Shown here piece after piece: positions 10,789 to 23,815 of a stretch of DNA of 64,000 bases. The DNA comes from Megascapheus bottae (taxonomy: Eukaryota > Chordata > Mammalia > Rodentia > Geomyidae), in the NCBI GenBank assembly GCA_024803745.1, contig JANJXV010000162.1:1796810-1860809 (forward strand), read 5' to 3'. The notes below the pieces were generated by a model. That model saw nothing but the letters and a program-made list of their open reading frames with translations, was not told where the DNA came from and did no database searches. The translations under genes and the position numbers were made by a program. Position 1 is the first letter of the stretch. Each line of letters begins with the position of its first letter.

Positions 10789-11972
10789 TACTTTATTTTA
10801 TTTATTTATTTTTTTAAATTTTTTTATTGTAATTAGTAAAAGGGTTACATGATATTTGCCAGATACAAGGTGCATTAATTCACATACATTGATACCCTTT
10901 CACATGTCTTGGTACCCATTTCCCTCCCTTCCCACACCCCCCAACCATCTTGGTTTTCCCCCCTTCCCTATCAAATTTCAAATATCCAAATACAAATAAA
11001 TTCAATGTATCAGATAACAAAGTGAGATACTATACCAATATGAGATAACCAAGGGACAGCAAAGGAGATGAGAGACAACATAGTACATTAAGGACAGCAA
11101 TCATTCATTATATGGCTTTTGTTTCAATATCCTGGATGTCCTTTCAATTAGCTTCACATTATATGGCCTTATGTATCAAGATTTTGCTCTATTGCAAATC
11201 TCTGCTAGTAGAGCCCAAGGTTTCTACTGATTATGACAAATGAGGGAAACCATTGAGCGTCAGTTCCTTTGAGTCTGGCTTACTTCACTTAATATGATTT
11301 TTTCTAAGTCTTTCCATTTCCTAACAAATGGCACAATGTCATTCTTTCTGACAGCAGCATAGAATTCCATTGTGTACAAATACCACAACTTGTTGATCCA
11401 TTCATCAACTGAGGGACATCTAGGTTGGTTCCATATCTTTGCTATGGTGAATAGTGCTGCAATGAACATTGTTGTGCTAGAGGGTTTAGTATGTCCTTTT
11501 TTCTGGATGTTGGGTAAATGCCAAGTAGTGGAATTGCTGGGTCATAGGGGAGTTCTATGTTTAGCCTTTTGAGACACTGCCACACTGCTTTCCATAGTGG
11601 TTGAACGAGTTTGCACTCCCACCAACAGTGTAGTAGTGATCCCTCCTGGCCACATCCCCTCCAGCATCTGTTGTCATTCGTTTTCCTGATCCTGGCTGTT
11701 CTAACTGGAATGAGGTGGAATCTTAGAGTTGTTTTGATTTGCATTTCTTTTATGACCAGAGATGTTGAGCATTTCTTCATGTGTCTATAGGCCATTTTTG
11801 TTTCTTCTTCGGAGAAGACTCTCTTTAAGTCTTTGGCCCATTTTTTAATGGGATGGTTGTTACTTTGGAGGTTAGTTTTGGAGTGATTCAATTTTTTGAG
11901 TTGTTGATATATTTTAGATATGAGGCCTTTGTCCGTTGTTTGGTTGTTGAAGATCTTCTCCCACTCTGTAGG
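10789..11972 (-). mobile_element. 5'-truncated L1 (ORF2 C-terminus + 3'UTR)
   Basis: A poly(A) tail (as plus-strand T-rich at 10789-10835), a 3'UTR of about 390 bp, then the ORF2 C-terminal coding region up to ...GAGTGGGAGAAGATC. The natural stop is at 11226-11224. The reading frame is broken by an early TGA (11262-11260) and a 1-nt loss near 11507. The cysteine motif CX3CX7HX4C is still readable ([18 protein letters not shown]). GAAAAAGCC flanks it at 10780-10788 and 11973-11981, a 9-bp target duplication. Confidence 0.9.
11224..11972 (-). pseudogene. L1 ORF2 C-terminal fragment
   Basis: About 250 codons of the ORF2p C-terminal region downstream of the reverse transcriptase. Landmarks are [20 protein letters not shown], the cysteine motif and [20 protein letters not shown]. 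Broken by one frameshift and one nonsense codon as described for the element. Confidence 0.85.
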
Positions 11973-11981
11973 GAAAAAGCC

Positions 11982-12422
11982 AATTTTAATCTCTGAACTT
12001 TTGTTTCTTAACCTGTACAATGAGAACAATCCTATTTAACACAGTTTTGTAAAAATGAAAGTATGTGTATATATTTATATACAACTGCAGTGCTTACTAT
12101 AAGTGTCTGAATATTATCTGTAGTTATTATTTGTGGGAGGTTAAGACCAAATGAATCAGGCATTCCCAAATTTTAAAATTTGTTCTTAGTAAGCAAAAAT
12201 GCAACATGGGTTTGGCATACATGCTAACCTTTTCACTACTTAGGCAAAATATATTACACAATGATAAACATATCCAGGCTACACAGGTAAAAAAATAAAT
12301 AACATATGGATGTTTCAGTGTCCCAACTCACCAGATGATTTTTCAGGAAAGATTGCAGTTTTTGTAAATGAGTGGAAATACTTCAACATATTCCCTGTAA
12401 CAATATAATGAAGGTTTCAAAT
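11982..12422. other. Unique spacer between two L1 insertions
   Basis: AT-rich DNA without recognisable features, between the target duplications of the minus-strand L1 and the next plus-strand L1. Confidence 0.5.
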
Positions 12423-12432
12423 TTTACACTAA

Positions 12433-12860
12433 AGAAACCTTGGGCTGTACTAGCAGAGATCTGCAATAGAGCAAAATCTTGATACATAAGGCCATATAAT
12501 GTGAAGCTAAGTGAAAGGACCTCCAGGATATTGAAACAAAAGCCATATAATGAATGATTGTTGTCCTTAATGTACTATGTTGTCTCTCATCTCCTTTGCA
12601 GTCCCTTGGTTATCTCATATTGTTATAGTATCTCACTTTGTATTCTGATATATTGAATTTATTTGTATTTGGATATTTGAAATTTGATAGGGAAGGGGGG
12701 AAAACCAAGACAGGTGGGGGGTGGGGGGGAGGGAAATGGGTACCAAGACATGTGAAAGGGTATCAATGTATGTGAATTAATGCACCTTCTATCTGGCAAA
12801 TATCATGTAACCCTTTTACTAATTACAATAAAAAAAAGAAAAAAAAGAAAAAAAACAAAG
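12433..12860 (+). mobile_element. L1 3'UTR only, strongly 5'-truncated
   Basis: It starts within 3 nt of where the 3'UTR of other copies follows the ORF2 stop, runs through the G-rich tract (about 12690-12740) and ends with AATTACAATAAAAAAA and an A-rich tail. TTTACACTAA stands at 12423-12432 and 12861-12870, a perfect 10-bp target-site duplication. No coding sequence is included. Confidence 0.95.
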
Positions 12861-13094
12861 TTTACACTAAGTCTTATTTGAAATATCTTAAAGAATATGT
12901 GGTCATTTGTTCATTTTCTGTGATAGTATATTTTGTTAATACAATATATATACGCACATGTATATATACATACATATATAGTATATGATTATATATAATT
13001 GTGATGGTGTATTTTTTGATGTTTTTCAAGTCTCTTCTTTTGGGTTGAGATTTAGAATTCATCTTGATTCCTTTGTTTAATCCAAGTAATAATT

Positions 13095-13240
13095 ATCAAT
13101 GATTGCCCAGCCACTTTGTGTCAGGCCCTATACTCAGTGCCTTACAAAGAGGATTTTGAATTCTTGAACTAAGTCTGCAAGCTATGAGTCATAGATGGTA
13201 GAACAAGCCCTAAACTTCACCTTGGAGCTTGCAGATGGCA
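13095..13240 (+). mobile_element. Possible MIR/L2 relic
   Basis: TTTGTGTCAGGCCCTATAC followed by GTGCCTTACAAAG resembles the well-known MIR/L2 phrase (tgtgccaggcactgtgc...). It is degraded, and the family assignment is tentative. Confidence 0.4.
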
Positions 13241-13261
13241 GAACATTTTCAGGCAGAACAT

Positions 13262-13484
13262 TTTTTTTTGACAGTGGTGGGCTTGAACTCAGGGCATGCG
13301 CGCTGTCCCTGAGCTCTTCAGCTCAAGGCTATAGATTTCCTCCTTGAGCCACTGTGCCACTTCCAGTTTTCTCATGGTTAATTGGAGATAAGAGTCTCAT
13401 GGGATTTTCATGCCTGGACTGAGTGTGCAGATCTCCTCAGCCTCCTGAGTAGCTAGGATTACAGGTGTGAGTCACTGGTACCCT
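13262..13484 (-). mobile_element. Composite SINE (7SL/B1-like + tRNA-like)
   Basis: The plus strand starts with T(9), then the right module in reverse (AACTCAGGGCATGC, CTTGAGCCACTGTGCCACTTCC), then TTAATTGGAGATAAGAGTCTCATG and CAGCCTCCTGAGTAGCTAGG, the reverse complement of a 7SL/B1-like left module. It is well preserved. Confidence 0.85.
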
Positions 13485-13782
13485 CCATTCTTTTACTCTT
13501 AAACATACATCTTCCACCCCCATTGGTTTCTGAAAGGAATACTGGTAGATGTTCATACTCTGAAATGCTGAGAAGGTCTTTCATTATGTGTCCTGGAGTT
13601 CTTTACCAGGAGCCTAAGCATGGGACCGAAACAGGATAGGGCAGTCAAGGTGACTGCCATGAGAATGCTAGGGATGCCCTTTTGACTGGATCTATAGGCG
13701 CTGGGGACCACACACACAGGCCTCTAACTTTATACAGTGGTTGTTACTCAGGAAAGCAGAGAATTAGAGGAGAGCAAGAAAC

Positions 13783-13935
13783 ATGCTGCCGCTGCTGCTG
13801 CTGCTGCTTCTTCTTGAGTCCACACCTCTCACTTCACCACTGCCAGACGAAGTAAGACAGTATATTTCTGCTGTCACTTGTGCTAGCTTTGGTTGGACTG
13901 ACAATACCACCAAGCAATTCTGGTTAATTGTTTAG
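13783..13935 (+). other. Speculative 50-codon frame with leucine signal-like start
   Basis: The ATG at 13783 has A at -3 and opens a 50-codon frame: MLP followed by eight Leu (partly a CTG/CTT run), then Glu-Ser-Thr-Pro, like a short signal peptide. An NTT sequon lies near the end, and the stop is TAG at 13933. GT at 13852 (GAA|GTAAGA) could be a splice donor after codon 23; a possible acceptor follows at 14306. I do not recognise the product. A CTG-rich run gives poly-Leu by chance in one frame, so this may be nothing. Confidence 0.12.
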
Positions 13936-16004
<2,069 letters not shown>

Positions 16005-16284
16005 TATATCCCCAGTACTCTCTGTCAACATTTTACAGTCCTTGTTTGCAATCAGGACCTATAGAACTTGTTCTTTTATACTGGTCAGGGAATGTGAAAA
16101 TGCTGCAGTCCAGTAATAAATGTTGAGTGGCTTTGAGTAAAGCTTTGTAGGTTTTCAGTCATATGCACCTTGTTTTACTATGAATTGATGTTACCACTAG
16201 AACTTAAAGAAACCAGTTTTTAATGCATTCTTTGTTAATGGGAGGAAAAAACATTCATGCTTTCTCACAAAAATATTGTTTGTG

Positions 16285-16405
16285 GAAGTGGCGCTGTGAC
16301 TCAGGGGTAGGGCAGTAGCCTTGAGCTAAAGAGTTCAGAGACAACAGCCAGGCTGAGTTCAAGCCCCAAACCAACCAAAAACAAAAAACCAAAACAACAA
16401 CAACC
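16285..16405 (+). mobile_element. Single-monomer SINE (right tRNA-like unit)
   Basis: GAAGTGGCGCTGTGACTCAGG is the A-box end and GAGTTCAAGCCCC the B-box end of the right module, here alone, with a (CAA)-rich tail. AAAATATTGTTTGTG at 16270-16284 and 16406-16420 is a perfect 15-bp target-site duplication. So this module can insert on its own. Confidence 0.9.
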
Positions 16406-16919
16406 AAAATATTGTTTGTGCATCCCTGAGTATGCAGAGTTTTTAAATATGATATTTACTGAATAACTGGGAGGTAAACGAAGAGTTGAGGATAAGAAAT
16501 CATGCTGGCTGCTACTGAGTACTACGCGCTCCTCCTTTTCACCATGTGTGGACAGCTGGCAGTTTGCTACGAGGGATGCAACAAGCTACTGTGTCAGTAG
16601 TCATGCGACAGTGAAGCAGAAATGCATTTGCGTTATCTTATTGGTCTGTATACCAATGGTGTATACAATGAAATCTAAGCCTTGGGTTCCTTAGAAACAA
16701 TGAGGATGAGAAACTCCTGATGAGAAAGGCAAGTTCCAGATTTAAAAAGTGTGATCCAATCTGAGCCTTGTATCCTGTGGTCTAGTAGGTACTGCTTAAC
16801 CACACAGATGGGCGTGAAATATAAAAACAGGATGTGGAAATGCGGAGGAAATATTTCTAGAATTAACAAAATACTGCACAGTTCCCTCCCCCCATATTAT
16901 TTGTAAAGATACAGAGGTC

Positions 16920-17020
16920 TGACTTTGTTTTCTGGAGTAGAACTGAGCTCTGGCCTTGAGTGATAGTCCTACTTTAGCCCTCTTAAGTAGCTAGGATTTC
17001 AGGCATATATTGCAGTGCTT
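16920..17020 (-). mobile_element. Old B1-like fragment
   Basis: AGCTCTGGCCTTGAGTGATAGTCCT then CTCTTAAGTAGCTAGGATTTCAGGC is a degraded reverse complement of a 7SL-derived SINE. Confidence 0.55.
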
Positions 17021-18711
17021 GTACTTATGCTATTAGTTTTGCATATTATTATATGATATTATGGGGATAAAACTGTTTTCTGTTATTATGGAAGAGGAAA
17101 CTAGGTACTTAAAATATATGGCTTGTTTCAAAGACTTTCTGACTCACTTCCCTCCTTTCTTTTGAATTCTGGCTATGACTCGTCTATGGAAATTTTTAGT
17201 TAGAAAAAAATGAGAAATGCTTTAGCCGTGGGTTTTGTCCATGGGCACCCATATGAAACAACAGATATCCTTGCTTAGTTAAATGGAAGTGTTACTGTAA
17301 TCACTAAAATCAACTATTGGGAATTTTCTCACATTGCCATCAGCAAAAAAATGTTTCTTAAATAATTGAAGAAATATTAATGATTGATGCAGTAAGAGTA
17401 TTTGAAAAAAATTCAACTTGTCCTTTAGGACTTCATCTCTCCTCATTGTTAGGGGCTTGCCTTTCTTCCAAATACTGCCTGTGCACCATTTGCCAAAGAC
17501 AGGTACCTTGAGAAGATTCGCCTGTTTATTAATGATTCAGCAAGTAATGCACCAAAAGATGATAACACTGGCCATTACATAATAATTTCCTTCTTGTTTA
17601 GAGCTAAGTACTTCATATTTTTACTTCCTAGAAAAAGAAGTGACAGAATATAGTAGACTCAAGTGAGTCTTACTCTCTTAACAAAGAATGGAAAAAATGC
17701 AGTTTTGGGCTTAGCTATAAATGGGAGACTAACCTTGAAACAATAAAAATTGTCTATGTAAACAGTAGATATTGTTAAATAGGTGAGGCTGTCTTTGCAT
17801 TTAGAGTTTCAATTGTTAAGCTAGTAGATGTTGAGAATATGCTACCCCTATTCTTCTGTGGAAAATTCATCTTTTAGACTGCGCGTATATTTTCATTATG
17901 GTCTTTTTTGTTAGTTCATCAGAATTAGCAGTGCAAACTTCAATTGTTCTTAAGGGCTGAATGGACAATCTTGTTAAACATGTTTTCTATATTTTTAATT
18001 TATTTTGGACGTTGATCAAGTCTGACCCAGATACAAGAACTGGAGTGCTTTAGCACTCCAGGACTTGGGCATGATTGGTAGGTAACATTAATCACTTTTT
18101 GGGTCCCATCCAGTAGATAACTGTTTAGTGTATTACCAGTTTCTCCAGGCTCTTAAAGTATCATTTAATTATCAAATTTGCTATAATATAGGCACTTTTA
18201 GTTAGATTGTATGGAAAGTTGATCAAAAATAGGGTTAATTCACTAAGCCAGAGCGCAACCCATCACTTCCATTTCCAGCTGGAACCAACTATAGATAGAA
18301 GGAAATTACAAATTAGTGAGTTATGTTATTACTAATCACATGGGTAATATTGAAAGTAGAAAACAAAAGAAAGCTATCATGGTTAGATTCATTTTGGCTT
18401 ATATTTTTCCTTGGTTACTCCAAAAGGGTGCTAAGCTTTCCTTGGTGCTTTCCAGTGTCAATCCTGTACTTGTGACTGAAACCTTATTGGAAACAGTCAT
18501 AGCAGATGCAGTTAGCATGAGATGATTACCAATGACTGTGAGCCATCAATCTAAGGACTGGATATCTTTTTAGAGAAGGGAGAAGTATAGTTGGACATAG
18601 GAATCCTGAGGGAAGAGAACCATATAAAGATGGACACAGAAATGAGTGAGGAAGCTCCACGGAGGATTGCCAGATAGATATACCAAGAAAAATGTGTTTC
18701 CAGGCCTCTTA

Positions 18712-18712
<1 letters not shown>
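17021..18712. other. Unique DNA, no gene supported
   Basis: A pyrimidine-rich run ending in TTAG at 17452, followed by an open stretch (to about 17650), looks exon-like. Its distal part (about 17565-17640) resembles a degraded L2/MIR, so I do not call a gene. A perfect palindrome occurs at 18040-18061. Confidence 0.4.
18040..18061. repeat. 22-bp perfect inverted repeat
   Basis: CTGGAGTGCT and AGCACTCCAG are perfect 10-bp complementary arms around a 2-nt TT loop, in otherwise unique sequence. Confidence 0.85.

Positions 18713-18754
<42 letters not shown>
18713..18754 (+). repeat. (AC)21 microsatellite
   Basis: Uninterrupted AC dinucleotides. Cys/Val frames on the other strand are repeat products. 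Confidence 0.97.
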
Positions 18755-18758
<4 letters not shown>

Positions 18759-20532
18759 TTATATGTAGGTAGTGAAGTATTGATACACACTGTGAAAGAA
18801 AGAATGGACGCTAAGGATTAATATTCACCATGCGCTAGTAGGCAGGTAGTTTAGACTTTTCTTGGGTGCAAAATTTAAGCTGCAGTGTGAATGATGAAAA
18901 GTAGTGACACCAAAGAATGGCAGAATTGTGATTCTGCTTTCTGGGCTGAGAGATAATATTCATAGCATTAAGTATAAAGTTTGAACTTTTTCACACTCTG
19001 AACTTTGGAGTTGAACTGTGCTCAACATGTGCATAATAGGACATGGCAGGAGAAGGAACGTGAGTGAAGGAGGTGAGTTTATACTTAGTTGCTCAGAAAA
19101 TGCCAAATACTGTCTGGACTTACATGCTACATTCTGCTTCATGACAGCCTTCACTTTTATTCAGTAGAGAAAAGTGAATCTTATAAAGCCAGGATTCTAT
19201 TCCAGGACTATAGATCTACAGAATCAACAAGTAGGGGAGGTAGGAAAGGAAACCCAAGGTATACAATACCAGATATTGTGCTCTGTTCATTATACTGTAT
19301 TATTTCTTATCAATAAATCACTGTTAAATAAAGGAATATGTAAGTTGGTGAAACTTGGTGAATATGAACACTTAAAACATCTTACTTTAAAATAAATTGG
19401 ATATTTTATCTTGAAAACTCTTGTTTGGACAGTTATATAGATTTTCAATGGATATAGTTTTATCTTGAATTTGAAATGCCCCTTCTGTTTCCCTAAGACC
19501 TGTTCATCACAAACCAGTATTTTCAGGCCTCAGATGATCAGAAGCTCAGAGTTTAAATCTGGGTAGTTATGAGATTTTTAATCTTACCCAGTATAGGATT
19601 TCAAATGAAGAAACTAAAATGTGTTTTAATTTGAGACAAGTTTGGTGGCATTTTATACTACAGTGGGTTCTAAATTGCAAGACCCTTTTCACCTTCTACA
19701 ACTGGTTCCTTCTGTTCACCAGCCTGGAGAAACAAGTGTCATGATAAGTGATAGCAGAACCATCTGTTTCTGTCATTTTTGACTGCACATCAGTTTCATT
19801 TCATATATGTAAATGCTTGAAGTTCTTTACAAAAGAACTCTGTGATATTATTGATTTTATGAGTTGTGATGTTTTTTGAGGTCTTACTTTAAGTAGCAAG
19901 TAAGCTTTGAGTGCAGTTCATGAAGAACACCTATTTACTCATTTTAGGGTTAAACCAAAGCCAGTTTCTAGAAAGATGGTGAATATCTTTTTGAAGTCTG
20001 AGCTCTCGATCAGGGTCAGAAAATAGTTTCAAAATTAGGTCAAACATAAGGTTACTGGTGTGAGAAAAACATCCTAAGTAGAAAGAAGAGAAACTTAGAA
20101 GAAATGGGATCTATAACGAATTGTTAATGATATCACAGTGGGAATCATAACAAAGGACTAGAAGATTATATGATGATGTGAATAATTCATTAGGTAAATA
20201 GAAAACATTATAAAGAATCTTTTACCATTTGAATATTACTATATAAATGTCCACACATATGCATAGATGGTGATTTTGAAATTTAGAAGTTTAATTAGCT
20301 AGCTCAGAGACTTAAGTTTCTGTTTCCTGGTTCAGGAGAAATTTTGGCCTATTATTGGATGAAATAGAGAGCTACTGAAGATTACTGAGAAGAAGAGTTG
20401 AATGACAATGGAAAATTTTATTTGTGTAAAGAAATAAAAGAATCATTAATATCTGAAAGTTGAGTCAGAGTGTGCCTCTGAGATAATAGCAATGAAGAAT
20501 TGCAAGCAGTGGTAAAGAAAATAGCTAGATAG
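18755..20532. other. Unique DNA, no gene seen
   Basis: AT-rich sequence with only short chance frames. No repeat family recognised. Confidence 0.5.
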
Positions 20533-21768
20533 CACTATTTACTATAGCAAAGATATAGAACCAATCCAGATGCCCCTCAGTTGATGAGTGGATCAACAAG
20601 ATGTAGTATTTATACACAATGGAATTCTAGGCTGCTGTCAGAAAGAATGACATTGCCCCATCTGTAAGGATTGGGTAAATGCCAAGTAGTGGAATTGCTG
20701 GGTTATACGGGAGTTCTATGTTTAGCCTTTTGAGGCACTGCCACACTGCTTTCCATAGTGGTTGAACGAGTTTGCACTCCCACCAACAGTGTAGTAGTGA
20801 TCCCACCTGGCCACATCCCCTCCAGCATCTGTTGTCATTCGTTTTCCTGATCTTGGCCATTCTAGCTGGAGTGAGGTGGAATCTTAGAGTTGTTTTGATT
20901 TGCATTTCTTTTATGACCAGAGATGTTGAGCATTTCTTCATGTGTCTATAGGCCATTTTTGTTTCTTCTTCAGAGAAGACTCTCTTTAAGTCTTTGGCCC
21001 ATTTTTTAATGGGATGGTTGTTACTTTGGAGGTTAGTTTTGGAGTGATTCAATTTTTTGAGTTGTTGATATATTTTAAATATGAGGCCTTTGCCCGTTGT
21101 TTGGTTGGTGAAGATCTTCTCCCACTCTGTAGGCTTCCTGATTAGTTTACTAGATAACAAAGTGAGATACTATGACAATATGAGATAACCAAGGGACAGC
21201 AAAGGCGATGAGAGACAAAATAGCACATTAAGGACAACAATCATTCATTATATGGCTTTTGTTTCAATATCCTGGAGGTCCTTTCAATTAGCTTCACATT
21301 ATATGGCCTTATATATCAAGAGTTTGCTCTATTGCAGATCTTTGCTAGTAGAGCCCAAGGTTTCTACTGATTATGACGAATGAGGGAAACCATTGAGCCT
21401 AAGTTCCCTTGAGTCTGGCTTACTTCACTTAATATGATTTTTTCTAAGTCTTTCCATTTCCTAACAAATGGGGCGATGTCATTCTTTCTGACAGCAGCAT
21501 AGAATTCCATTGTGTACAAATACCACAACTTGTTGATCCACTCATCAACTGAGGGATATCTAGGTTGGTTCCATATCTTTGCTATGATGAATAGTGCTAC
21601 AATGAACATTGTTGTGCTAGTGGATTTAGTATGTCCTTGTTTCTGGATGGTTGGGTAAATGCCAAGTAGTGGAATTGCTGGGTCATAGGGGAGTTCTATG
21701 TGTAGCATTTTGAGGCACTGCCACACTGCTTTCCATAGTGTTTGAACGAGTTTGCACTCCCACCAACA
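20533..21768. mobile_element. Rearranged L1 in three pieces
   Basis: Piece A (20533-20668, plus) is an old-type ORF2 C-terminal fragment (TIAKI... to NDIAPSVR). Piece B (20669-21152, minus) is ORF2 from [17 protein letters not shown] to LGIYP. Piece C (21153-21768, minus) is the ORF2 C-terminus from the cysteine-motif region plus most of the 3'UTR. B and C lie in the same orientation but in the wrong order and overlap in content. There is no poly(A) tail and no duplication I can find. This does not fit a single simple L1 insertion. Confidence 0.85.
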
Positions 21769-22079
21769 GAATTATACACATATTTGTATATAGAAGTTTC
21801 CTTGTTTTCCTTAAATAATGGTTGCCATTGGCTTCTTATCTTGAGTGCAGCACTGTTCTCACTTCTTTTTCACTTCATCTCATCTCAGATATTCCACCTG
21901 GCAACATGTGTGGCAAGTACACATATTATAAGGAAGGAGGTTGACTGGTGATGACTTACAGATTATACAGTCAGAAAGCAGAAGGGGGAGAGTTTGACTT
22001 CTACTCTGTTAGGATTTAAATCCCTTGCCTTAACTGCTTAACAGAATTCTTTCTCTGGAGCTCAAAATCTTGACTTCAC

Positions 22080-22279
22080 GGGCTGGGAGTGTGGCTTAGT
22101 GGTAGAGTGCTTGCCTAGCACGCACAAAGCCTTGGGTTTGATTCCTTGGTACCACTCACATGGAAAAAGCCAGAAGTTGTGCTGTGGCTCAAGTGATAGA
22201 GCTCTAGCCTTGAAAAAGTCCAAGGACAGTACCCAGTCCTTGAGCTTAAGCCCCAGGTCTAGCCAAAAAGAAGAAAAAG
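22080..22279 (+). mobile_element. Dimeric tRNA-like SINE, well preserved
   Basis: The best dimer here. The left monomer has A box TGGCTTAGTGGTAGAGTGC and B box GGGTTTGATTCC. The right monomer has TGTGGCTCAAGTGATAGAGC and ends AAGCCCCAGG, with an A-rich tail. An ID-like left unit fused to a second tRNA-like unit is the type I associate with geomyoid rodents. Confidence 0.9.
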
Positions 22280-22990
22280 TCAATGTTAGCTAAGTTAAAA
22301 TACTCTACTCTGATGATTAATGCTCTTCAGAAGCTGAAGCTATCATATATTCTATATTTCTGGGTTTAGAATAATGTATATAATCAAATATATATTCTCT
22401 AGTACTTTGATATTAACTTCAATATGAAATTCAAAAATGCATTTATGTAAATATAATATCTGCGATTATATTTGGTGGGAGTCACAAATAGAGTTCTTTT
22501 ATTATTCCTTAAAACTTAAAATTCAATTTCTTATTGAGTTCATATGATAAACATTTATAATAACTTTGCTTAAAAATGAAGAAAATTCTTACTTTGATAG
22601 GTAAATAACCTTATTCTTTACAGTTTTCCTTAAGTGAAAATTTGGTTTTGGCATAAAATGTAAATTTCTTACTACCTCATGCTTTTCATGGATAGACTAA
22701 ATCGATCTGTGAAATTATGAACGAGAAAATGCATATTACTCTGTGGTCATACTTCAGTCCATCAAAGTTAGAGCCAGTGCTTCTGTGTTTTGTTGAGGCA
22801 GAAAGGCATCACAGAGCAGGGTTTGTGAGTATTGGTGGTTTTTGGATTCATCTGGCGGATGCATAGGTATTGTCCTTAGTATATGTCATCTCATAGAGAA
22901 GTGTTATGTTGAGACAGTCCTCTAAATAGAGTAGTGGTACTTGCAGAGTTTTCCATTAGTTTATCATATATATATATTTAACTGTGTTTT
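22280..22990. other. Unique AT-rich DNA, no gene seen
   Basis: No repeat or coding signal beyond a short (AT)n at about 22965-22977. Confidence 0.5.
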
Positions 22991-23127
22991 TATTTGTTTT
23001 TATTTATTTTTAAATATATTTTTTATTATAATTAATAGAAGGGTTACATTATATTCACTACATAGAAGGTACATTACTTCACAAACATTGATACCCTTGC
23101 TCATGTCTTGGTCCCCATTTAACTCAT
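22991..23127 (-). mobile_element. Short L1 3' end, old type
   Basis: About 135 bp of L1 3'UTR end in minus orientation, with T-rich tail and TAATAGAAGGGTTACATTA. It shows the old-lineage spelling (TATATTCACTACATAGAAGG). CTGTGTTTT occurs at 22982-22990 and 23131-23139, a possible 9-bp duplication. Confidence 0.8.
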
Positions 23128-23329
23128 TAGCTGTGTTTTGAAAAGCTAGAGGTTGGTGGTATTTCAGTAACTAGAACTTAATAAGAGCTAGATTTTTGTT
23201 GTCATATCTTTTAGAAGACAGTATAGAAAAATGACTTTACTTTGGCTGTTGAGTCACAATTTCACATAATGACAGGGATCACTTGGTGTGTGGAATTGCT
23301 GCCACACTTAGCTTGTAATGTGGCCACAG

Positions 23330-23650
23330 ATGACATCTGTTCATCGGCACCGTTCTCAGCCTGCTCAGAGTGCCCTTCCAGAATACCATAGTTGGGGTGG
23401 TACACTAGAGATGTTTCAGTCCTTAGTGCTCTTGGAGCTGGATGCCCAAGATCAGGGGCTCAGGAGGGTTAGGTTCTTGGTGAGGTCCTGGTTATGTCCT
23501 CCTATGGCCACACAGATACAGCAGTGGAGTGCCTTTCTTTTTATATGCATACAATCCCATCATGAAAACCCAACTGTAATGGTCTAATCTAATCCCATTA
23601 GCTCCTGAAGTCCACATCAGTAAATATCATCCCACACACCTTCAATCCAT
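23330..23650 (+). mobile_element. Probable ancient mammalian repeat, family unassigned
   Basis: The text (GGTTCTTGGTGAGGTCCTGG, TATGTCCTCCTATGGCCACAC, TAATCTAATCCCATTAGCTCC) follows the layout of a widespread old mammalian interspersed repeat that I recognise by pattern but cannot name securely. Confidence 0.4.
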
Positions 23651-23815
23651 GACATTGTCCCTTTCTTCCTTTTGTTTTGAAGTCTTTCAGTGGAGCATTG
23701 TACTAACAATCCACCTTTATCAGTCCAGATTAAATTCTTGCTTAGAGGAATGATCTATCTTCATTCTACTTTATTAGTAATCTGTTACATTATCCTTTAA
23801 AACAGTTTTTAAGAT

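Noticed and set aside
17453..17649. 66-codon exon-like open stretch after a pyrimidine-rich AG
   Set aside because: Its second half resembles a degraded L2/MIR relic and it ends without a donor. Only the first 50 nt are kept as part of a speculative model.
18551..18790. Frame containing poly(Cys-Val) opposite the AC tract
   Set aside because: Microsatellite product.
22099..22293. tRNA gene, because of clear A- and B-box sequences
   Set aside because: They sit in dispersed dimeric SINEs with tails; no cloverleaf or anticodon arm can be formed.
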